Part shown: positions 6,379-10,871 of the stretch, piece by piece | Layout: each line of letters begins with the position of its first letter | Numbering within the stretch: position 1 is the stretch's first letter | Assembly (NCBI GenBank): GCA_937902865.1 | Contig: CALFNJ010000533.1 | Coordinates: 1 to 10,871 of the forward strand | DNA from: an uncultured Opitutaceae bacterium | GTDB lineage: Bacteria; Verrucomicrobiota; Verrucomicrobiia; Opitutales; Opitutaceae | Reading direction: 5' to 3' | DNA: 10,871 nucleotides | Program-made: the position numbers and the translations under genes | Notes under the pieces: generated by a model | Seen by the model: only the letters and a program-made list of their open reading frames with translations | What the model was told of the DNA's origin: nothing | Databases searched by the model: none

Positions 6379-7224
6379 ATGGACCAACCTCCGATCCTTC
6401 CGCCCTCCGTGCCGCCCTCGGCTTCGCCCGGAGGCGAACTGCCGCTGCGGATGGATCCGCCGCAGCCGAAATGGGGCGATCGGATCAAGAAGACACTCGG
6501 CCCGGTGGGCGCGGTGATTCTGGTCGTGTTCAAGTTTCTCGCGCCCGCCCTGAAGTTCATCCCGTTGTTTCTGAAGACCGGCGGGACGATGCTGCTCTCC
6601 CTCTGGATCTATGCCCAGGTGTGGGGTTGGAAATACGCGGCGGGCTTCGTGCTGCTGATCTTCATCCACGAATGCGGCCATCTGATCGTGGCGAAGAAAT
6701 TCGGCCTCAAGGTGAGCGCGCCGATGTTCATTCCCTTCATGGGCGCGGTCATCGCGCTGAAGGATGCGCCCCGCAATGCCTGGATGGAGGCCTGTGTCGG
6801 CATCGGCGGCCCATTGCTGGGAGCGCTCGGTTCGGCGGCGTGCTACGCCTTATTCTGGCCGACGGAGAATCCGCTCTTCCTCGCGGTGGCCTACTCGGGA
6901 TTTTTCCTGAATCTCTTCAATCTCGTGCCCCTCTGGCAGCTGGACGGCGGACGCATCGCCGCGGCCCTCTCCCCATGGCTCTGGGTCGTGGGACTGGTGA
7001 TCGCGGTCGCGATGCTCCTGCATCACCTCAATTTCCTGCTGCTGATCATCGCGATCATGGCGCTGCCGCAGGTGTTCTCGCTCTTCCGCAAGCGCAGCGA
7101 TGCCCAGAAGCGGTATTTTGAGGTCACGCCGGCGCAACGCGTCATCATGGGCGCGCTTTACTTCGGCCTCATCGCGGCACTCGTCGCGGGTATGTACTCG
7201 GCGCAGTCGCTGCTGCGGCAATAA
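6379..7224 (+). CDS. Site-2 protease family (M50) membrane metalloprotease
   Basis: Predicted zinc intramembrane protease of 281 residues. The active-site motif HECGH is at residues 97-101 inside a hydrophobic segment (FVLLIFIHECGH). The third zinc ligand is in LFNLVPLWQLDGGRI at 179-193, the N-x-x-P...LDGG pattern of M50 proteins. After a proline-rich, probably cytosolic N-terminus (1-30), hydrophobic segments occur near 42-65, 70-96, 138-158, 165-182, 200-232 and 254-274. No PDZ domain is present, so it is a short form, unlike RseP; the substrate is unknown. ATG 6379 is chosen because the open frame before it (from 6277) encodes an Arg-rich stretch unlike the family; ATG 6451 is an alternative. 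An oxidoreductase gene follows after 31 bp on the same strand and may be co-transcribed. Confidence 0.85.
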   Translation: MDQPPILPPSVPPSASPGGELPLRMDPPQPKWGDRIKKTLGPVGAVILVVFKFLAPALKFIPLFLKTGGTMLLSLWIYAQVWGWKYAAGFVLLIFIHECGHLIVAKKFGLKVSAPMFIPFMGAVIALKDAPRNAWMEACVGIGGPLLGALGSAACYALFWPTENPLFLAVAYSGFFLNLFNLVPLWQLDGGRIAAALSPWLWVVGLVIAVAMLLHHLNFLLLIIAIMALPQVFSLFRKRSDAQKRYFEVTPAQRVIMGALYFGLIAALVAGMYSAQSLLRQ

Positions 7225-7255
7225 TCGGCCGCACCTCCGCGAAAGAATTTCCCCC

Positions 7256-8329
7256 ATGAAAACCGGCAAGGCAGCGCGGAAGAAAAGCGGCGTGGAGTTC
7301 ATCCCGGCCCGGGCTTTGACGGCCTGGGCGGTGCGCTGCCTGTGTGCGACCGGGGTTCCGCCGGCGGACGCGCGCACCATCGCCGGCAGCCTGGTGCAGA
7401 CCAGTCTCTGGGGCATCGATTCGCACGGTATCGCGCGGCTCGGGCATTATCTGGCGCGGCTGACCGCGGGCTCGATCGAAGCAAAGCCGCGCCTGCGGTT
7501 GAAGCGCACTGGGCCGTGCTCCGCGCAGCTGGACGGCGGCCATGGCCATGGAATCGTGGTGTGTCATCGGGCAACCGACGCCGCAATTGCGCTGGCGAGG
7601 AAGAACGGCATCGGCGTCGTGGGCGTGGCGAACTCCACGCATGGCGGCGCGATCGGCCTCTATGGGCGGAAGGTGGCGGCGGCGGGAATGGTCAGCATCG
7701 GGTTCACCCATTCCGACGCATTCGTGGCGCCGCATGGCGGGCGGGAAAAGTTTCTCGGCACCAATCCGATCTGCATCACGGTGCCGACGCGTGATCCGCG
7801 CCTTCCGCTCTGCTTCGACATGGCGACGAGCGCGGTGCCGTACAACCGGGTGATGAATTACCGCCGCGAAAATCGTCCGCTCGGCCCGGGCTGGGCGCTC
7901 GACGCCAAGGGCCGGCCGACGACGAATCCGCACGCCGTGGCCTGCCTGCTGCCGCTCGCCGGCCACAAAGGCTACGGCCTGGCGCTGATGATCGACCTGC
8001 TTTGCGGGCCGCTGAACGGCATGCCGTTCGGGCCGCACATTCCGCCGATGTACACGGAACTGAAGCGCCGCCGGCACCTGGGCTCGTTCTTCATCGTCAT
8101 CGATCCGCGCCGCTTCGCCGGCGGCCGCGCGCTCGCCGCCACCACCGGTCGCTTTGCGCGCGAAGCCCGGGCCCAGCCGCGCGCCAAACGCGCGGAGCCG
8201 ATCCTCGCTCCGGGCGATCCGGAATTGCGCTGCGCCGCGCGGCGGGGGAAGGAAGGTATTCCGATCGAACCGGGCCTGCGCGAGGAGTTCGCCCGCTGGT
8301 CGGAGCGCCTCGGCGTGCGGGCGCCGTGA
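7256..8329 (+). CDS. Ldh2-family NAD(P)-dependent oxidoreductase (malate/L-lactate dehydrogenase family)
   Basis: A 357-residue member of the Ldh2/YlbC family, cytosolic enzymes that reduce 2-keto acids or oxidise 2-hydroxy acids (members include diketogulonate reductase, ureidoglycolate dehydrogenase and sulfolactate dehydrogenase). Family marks: the catalytic-histidine segment GIDSHGIARL (53-62), FLGTNPICI (166-174), CFDMATS (186-192), GHKGYGLALM (236-245), and the C-terminal ILAPGDPE (316-323) with GIPI (334-337). The substrate cannot be read from sequence. The N-terminal MKTGKAARKKSG is a lysine-rich extension. ATG 7256 follows TTTCCCCC with no Shine-Dalgarno site; the frame is open upstream but that part overlaps the protease gene. 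It is a divergent paralogue of the truncated gene at 10238-10871. Confidence 0.9.
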   Translation: MKTGKAARKKSGVEFIPARALTAWAVRCLCATGVPPADARTIAGSLVQTSLWGIDSHGIARLGHYLARLTAGSIEAKPRLRLKRTGPCSAQLDGGHGHGIVVCHRATDAAIALARKNGIGVVGVANSTHGGAIGLYGRKVAAAGMVSIGFTHSDAFVAPHGGREKFLGTNPICITVPTRDPRLPLCFDMATSAVPYNRVMNYRRENRPLGPGWALDAKGRPTTNPHAVACLLPLAGHKGYGLALMIDLLCGPLNGMPFGPHIPPMYTELKRRRHLGSFFIVIDPRRFAGGRALAATTGRFAREARAQPRAKRAEPILAPGDPELRCAARRGKEGIPIEPGLREEFARWSERLGVRAP

Positions 8330-8342
8330 GGCCCGGTTCGAT

Positions 8343-8367
8343 GTAGGGGCGTTGTTTATCGACGCCC
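8343..8367 (+). repeat. GTAG-headed REP-like palindrome 4
   Basis: GTAG at 8343-8346 followed by GGGCGTTG, loop TTTAT, CGACGCCC (8-bp stem with one G-T pair). It begins 13 bp after the stop of the Ldh2-family gene and is paired head-out with the inverted copy at 8404-8427. Confidence 0.75.
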
Positions 8368-8403
8368 TTTCCCGGTCGTTGCTTTCTGGTCGGCGGAGCG
8401 AAC

Positions 8404-8427
8404 GGGCGTCCCAAGGGACGCCCCTAC
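8404..8427 (-). repeat. GTAG-headed REP-like palindrome 5 (inverted)
   Basis: On the minus strand GTAG (8427-8424) is followed by GGGCGTCCC, TT, GGGACGCCC. The outer ten bases GTAGGGGCGT are identical to those of palindrome 4, so 8343-8352 and 8418-8427 form a perfect inverted repeat. The pair looks like a BIME unit. Confidence 0.8.
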
Positions 8428-8430
8428 GTG

Positions 8431-8530
8431 GTGGAGTGCGTTGACCTCAACGCGCTGAGCGACGCTGCCAGCGGGAAGACGTCGTAATGCGGACGGAGTC
8501 GAGCAACGCGTTGGGGTCAACGCGTTCCAC
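8431..8530. repeat. Inverted repeat with CGTTGACC/CAACGCG arms
   Basis: The arms 8431-8463 and 8498-8530 match at 27 of 33 positions after reverse complementing, around a 34-nt spacer. Three of the six differences would still pair as G-U in a plus-strand transcript. The left arm contains its own palindrome GCGTTGA-CC-TCAACGC. It directly follows the GTAG palindrome pair, so the two may be parts of one composite element. From 8531 to 8737 I see no gene and no clear promoter; a weak GTAG-headed hairpin may lie at 8616. Confidence 0.7.
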
Positions 8531-8737
8531 TTCGATCGCGTTCGCGCAGCACCACAGGCCAGGAGCCCGGTGGGAATGCCCCGACCGGCGGCGAGGGACA
8601 TTCACCATTCCCGAAGTAGCACTCGCCCGGGTGCGGGGTGGGTCGCGGTCAAGGAACCGGTTGACGCCCCGGTTTTCCATGGGCCACGCACCGATGCCCG
8701 TGTTGGGCCCGGAATGAAACCACCTCAGATCACACCC

Positions 8738-8995
8738 ATGAAAACGACGAAAATCTCCCTCCTCACTTTGCTCGGAGCGGCTGCCCTCCTCTCGCTCGCC
8801 ACCGCCGGCTGCCGGAAAGGCATGACCGACTCCAACTCGAGCAACTCGGGCGCCTATGGCTCCGGCTCGAATTCGACCAATTCGAATTCCACCACCACGG
8901 GCACGAATACCAGCAGCACGACGGGCACGAGCACCACGCCGAGTCCCAATGCCCCGAGCGACACCACGGGCACGACCGGCACGACCGGCAAGTAA
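8738..8995 (+). CDS. Small Ser/Thr/Asn/Gly-rich lipoprotein, function unknown
   Basis: An 85-residue product with a clear export signal: K-rich start MKTTKIS, hydrophobic core LLTLLGAAALLSL, then ATAGC with C25 as the likely lipidated cysteine (the T at -3 is less usual). The mature part is low complexity, almost only Ser, Thr, Asn and Gly, ending in TTGTTGTTGK, and is probably unstructured. At DNA level the end is a degenerate repeat of ACGGGCACG-like 9-mers. An in-frame ATG at 8714 would add eight residues; 8738 gives the cleaner signal peptide. There is no Shine-Dalgarno site. It follows a repeat-filled gap and is probably transcribed alone. Confidence 0.75.
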   Translation: MKTTKISLLTLLGAAALLSLATAGCRKGMTDSNSSNSGAYGSGSNSTNSNSTTTGTNTSSTTGTSTTPSPNAPSDTTGTTGTTGK

Positions 8996-9036
8996 CTCGG
9001 CGAGCGCGGCCCGGTGCCGCCACGCGCGGAAATAAA

Positions 9037-9062
9037 AAACCCGGGCGAAAGCGCCCGGGTTT
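9037..9062 (-). terminator. Rho-independent terminator of the kdgK-like gene, possibly bidirectional
   Basis: A perfect 11-bp stem (AAACCCGGGCG, loop 9048-9051, CGCCCGGGTTT). Read on the minus strand it is followed by TTTTTTATTT and lies 29 nt after the kinase stop codon, a textbook intrinsic terminator. On the plus strand only three T follow the stem, so it may end the lipoprotein transcript less well. Confidence 0.9.
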
Positions 9063-9091
9063 GATGCAAAGCAAATTGACTCAGGTCCGGC

Positions 9092-10189
9092 TCAGCGCAC
9101 CACACGGGCGCTGCCGCCCTTCATGAGCTTCTCGACTTCCTTCTGGGTGGCCATGGAGGTGTCGCCCGGCGTGGTCGAGGCGAACGCGCCGTGGGCGGCG
9201 CCGTAGTCGACGGCGGCCTGCGGGTCGTTCTTCGACAGGAAGCCGAACTGGAGGCCGGAGGCGAAGCTGTCGCCGCCGCCGACGCGGTCGAGGATCTCGA
9301 GCTCCGGATACTTCCGGCTCTCGAAGAACTTGCCGTCGTGCCAGAGGATCGCGCTCCAGTCGTTCTTCGTCGCGGTGATGACGCGGCGGAGCGTGGTGGC
9401 AGCGACCTTGAAGTTTTTGAACTCCTTCACGGCCGTCTCGATCATTTGTTTGAAGGCGTCGGTCTCGATGTGGCTCAGGTTGTGGTCGGCGCCCTTGACC
9501 TCGAAGCCGAGCGAGGCGGTGAAGTCCTCCTCGTTGCCGATCATGACATCGACATACTTGGCGATCTCGCGGTTGACCTCCTGCGCCTTCTTCAGGCCGC
9601 CGATGGTCTTCCAGAGCGACGGACGGTAGTTGAGATCGTAGCTGACGATCGTGCCGTGCTTGTTCGCGGCCTTGACGGCCTCGACGGTGAGCTCGGCGGT
9701 GGAGGCGGACAGCGCGGCGAAGATGCCGCCGGTGTGAAACCAGCGGACGCCCAGCTTGCCGAAGATGTGATCCCAGTCGAAGTCGCCCGGCTTGAGCTGG
9801 CTGGCGGCGGTATTGCCGCGGTCCGGGACGCCAACGGCGCCGCGGATGCCGAAGCCGCGCTCGGTGAAGTTCAGGCCGTTGCGCACGGTGCGGCCGATGC
9901 CGTCATCCTCGCGCCACTTGATGAAATCCGTGGCGACGCCGCCCTGCATGATGAAGTCCTCGACGAGATGGCCGACCTCGTTGTCGACGAACGCGGTGCA
10001 GACGCCGGTCTTCAGGCCGAAGCATTTGCGGAGGCCGCGGGACGTGTTGTACTCGCCGCCGCCTTCCCAGACGGTGAAGTGACGGGCGGTGCGAACGCGG
10101 GTCTCGCCCGGATCGAGGCGGAGCATGACTTCGCCGAGCGAGATCTGGTCGAAGACGGCGGAATTGGCGGGTTTGATTTTAAGGCTCAT
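9092..10189 (-). CDS. kdgK: PfkB-family sugar kinase, probable 2-keto-3-deoxygluconate kinase
   Basis: Probably phosphorylates 2-keto-3-deoxygluconate (KDG) to KDPG with ATP, feeding the aldolase step of uronate or pectin breakdown; cytosolic. The 365-residue product has LGEVMLRLDPG at 18-28, the glycine-rich sugar-site motif EGGGEYN at 42-48, VSYDLNYRPSLW at 182-193 and the PfkB signature DRVGGGDSFASGL at 301-313 with catalytic D307. From memory, these and TTPGD with the terminal ARVVR resemble the KDG kinase of Thermotoga maritima. The GGGD replaces the commoner GAGD, a mild variant. The leader is entirely pyrimidine (TTCCCTTCTCCTTCTCC) before ATG 10189. It lies 48 nt behind a truncated Ldh2-family gene on the same strand and is probably in one operon with it. 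PfkB membership is certain; KDG specificity is likely. Confidence 0.88.
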   Translation of the reverse strand: MSLKIKPANSAVFDQISLGEVMLRLDPGETRVRTARHFTVWEGGGEYNTSRGLRKCFGLKTGVCTAFVDNEVGHLVEDFIMQGGVATDFIKWREDDGIGRTVRNGLNFTERGFGIRGAVGVPDRGNTAASQLKPGDFDWDHIFGKLGVRWFHTGGIFAALSASTAELTVEAVKAANKHGTIVSYDLNYRPSLWKTIGGLKKAQEVNREIAKYVDVMIGNEEDFTASLGFEVKGADHNLSHIETDAFKQMIETAVKEFKNFKVAATTLRRVITATKNDWSAILWHDGKFFESRKYPELEILDRVGGGDSFASGLQFGFLSKNDPQAAVDYGAAHGAFASTTPGDTSMATQKEVEKLMKGGSARVVR

Positions 10190-10237
10190 GGAGAAGGAGA
10201 AGGGAACGGATGGATAGGCGAAGCGCGGGCTCGCGCC

Positions 10238-10871
10238 TTATTCGGCGACCTTGAGGTCGGAGAGCTTCCAGCGCGGCTTGCGGCATTCGGTGGCGATCTC
10301 GTTGAACGCGGCGACCTCAGCCTCGGAGAAGAGGAGTCCGCCGTTTTTCGCGCTGCGCGCGGCCGCCTGCGCCTCGAGCTGGCCGGGGAGCATGCAGTTC
10401 TCGTTGCCGTGGCCGAGGATGTCGCCGAGGACGGCCTTGACGTTCTCGATCTGGTTGCGGCCCTTGGCGAACGCGCCGGCGTTCATCGCATCGGGATGCC
10501 AGACCTGGAAGAAGAACGCACAGGTGCCCTTGTCGTCACCGACCTGGTTCCAGCGGTTGCGGATGGTCGGGAGCGAGCCGCCGATGAACGCGCCGATGAT
10601 TTCGTTCATCAGCGAAAGGCCGTAGCCCTTGTGGGCGCCGAACGGCAGGAGGTACTTCGCCTGCTGCGGATCGGTGGTCGGCGTGCCGTTGGCGTCGACC
10701 GCGGCGCCGGGAGGAAGCTGCTTGCCCTCACGCGCGAGCTGCTGGACGCGGCCCATCGCGATGACGGACGTGGCCCAGTCGATCACGATCGGGTAACCGA
10801 TGGCGCCGGTGGCCGGGAAGCCCCACGAATGCGGATTGGTGCCGAGCGTCGGATATTTACCGCCGAACGGC
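10238..10871 (-). CDS. Ldh2-family oxidoreductase, 5' end cut by window edge
   Basis: The C-terminal 210 residues of a second Ldh2-family NAD(P)-dependent 2-keto acid reductase or hydroxy acid dehydrogenase. The frame is open to the right edge; the start and the catalytic SHG segment lie outside. Visible family motifs are LGTNPHSWGFPA, IDWATS, LLPFGAHKGYGLSLMNE and, near the end, MLPGQLEA. It shares the HKGYGL core with the gene at 7256-8329 but differs widely elsewhere, so the two are old paralogues. Placement directly upstream of a KDG-type kinase suggests that its substrate is a keto or hydroxy acid of the sugar-acid pathway; this is inference. Confidence 0.9.
   Translation of the reverse strand, partial: PFGGKYPTLGTNPHSWGFPATGAIGYPIVIDWATSVIAMGRVQQLAREGKQLPPGAAVDANGTPTTDPQQAKYLLPFGAHKGYGLSLMNEIIGAFIGGSLPTIRNRWNQVGDDKGTCAFFFQVWHPDAMNAGAFAKGRNQIENVKAVLGDILGHGNENCMLPGQLEAQAAARSAKNGGLLFSEAEVAAFNEIATECRKPRWKLSDLKVAE

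Noticed and set aside
6115..6681. Upstream extension of the gpr frame
   Set aside because: It crosses inverted repeat B and the start of the protease gene, and the normal N-terminus of the family lies at 6114.
8616..8636. Possible sixth GTAG-headed palindrome (GTAG then GCAC...GTGC)
   Set aside because: Only a four-base outer stem and an irregular interior; could be chance in GC-rich DNA.

Overview
This 10.9 kb GC-rich window is chromosomal DNA from a diderm bacterium. The protein flavour, the intergenic repeats and the near absence of Shine-Dalgarno sites suggest a Verrucomicrobiota of the Opitutaceae type. That assignment is inference from general resemblance, not a database result. Nearly all of the window is explained by ten genes, two of them cut by the window edges, and by several patches of intergenic repeats.

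Left part (1-3312, all minus strand). In transcription order it holds a NAPE-PLD-like metallo-beta-lactamase-fold hydrolase (3312-2338), an exported protein built from about twenty short W-P-[FL]-[FY] repeats (2145-667), and an MlaE-type ABC lipid-transport permease that runs off the left edge (646-1). The repeat protein and the permease are 20 nt apart and are probably co-transcribed. The repeat protein is the best candidate here for something undescribed. The setting hints at a role in the envelope or in lipid handling.

Middle (3313-6114). rsmD (plus) diverges from the hydrolase gene across 60 bp. It converges on rsmE (minus); both encode 16S rRNA methyltransferases. The 265 bp between their stops is a repeat mosaic: five tandem 7-bp units and three palindromes that each begin with GTAG, the hallmark of REP sequences mobilised by RAYT transposases. 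Next comes gpr (minus), an aldo/keto reductase of the YghZ type. It is bracketed by two long imperfect inverted repeats whose loops share GATCGATCT.

Right part (6115-10871). A membrane site-2 (M50) protease is followed 31 bp later by an Ldh2-family NAD(P)-dependent oxidoreductase (both plus). A 408-bp gap holds a second GTAG-headed palindrome pair and another inverted repeat. It precedes a small Ser/Thr/Asn-rich lipoprotein gene (plus). A strong stem-loop lies between that gene and a minus-strand pair: a second, truncated Ldh2-family oxidoreductase upstream of a 2-keto-3-deoxygluconate kinase (kdgK-like). This pair probably belongs to uronate or sugar-acid catabolism.

Across the window only rsmD has a clear Shine-Dalgarno site. 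Several other genes instead have a pyrimidine-rich TCTCC-type tract just before the start codon.
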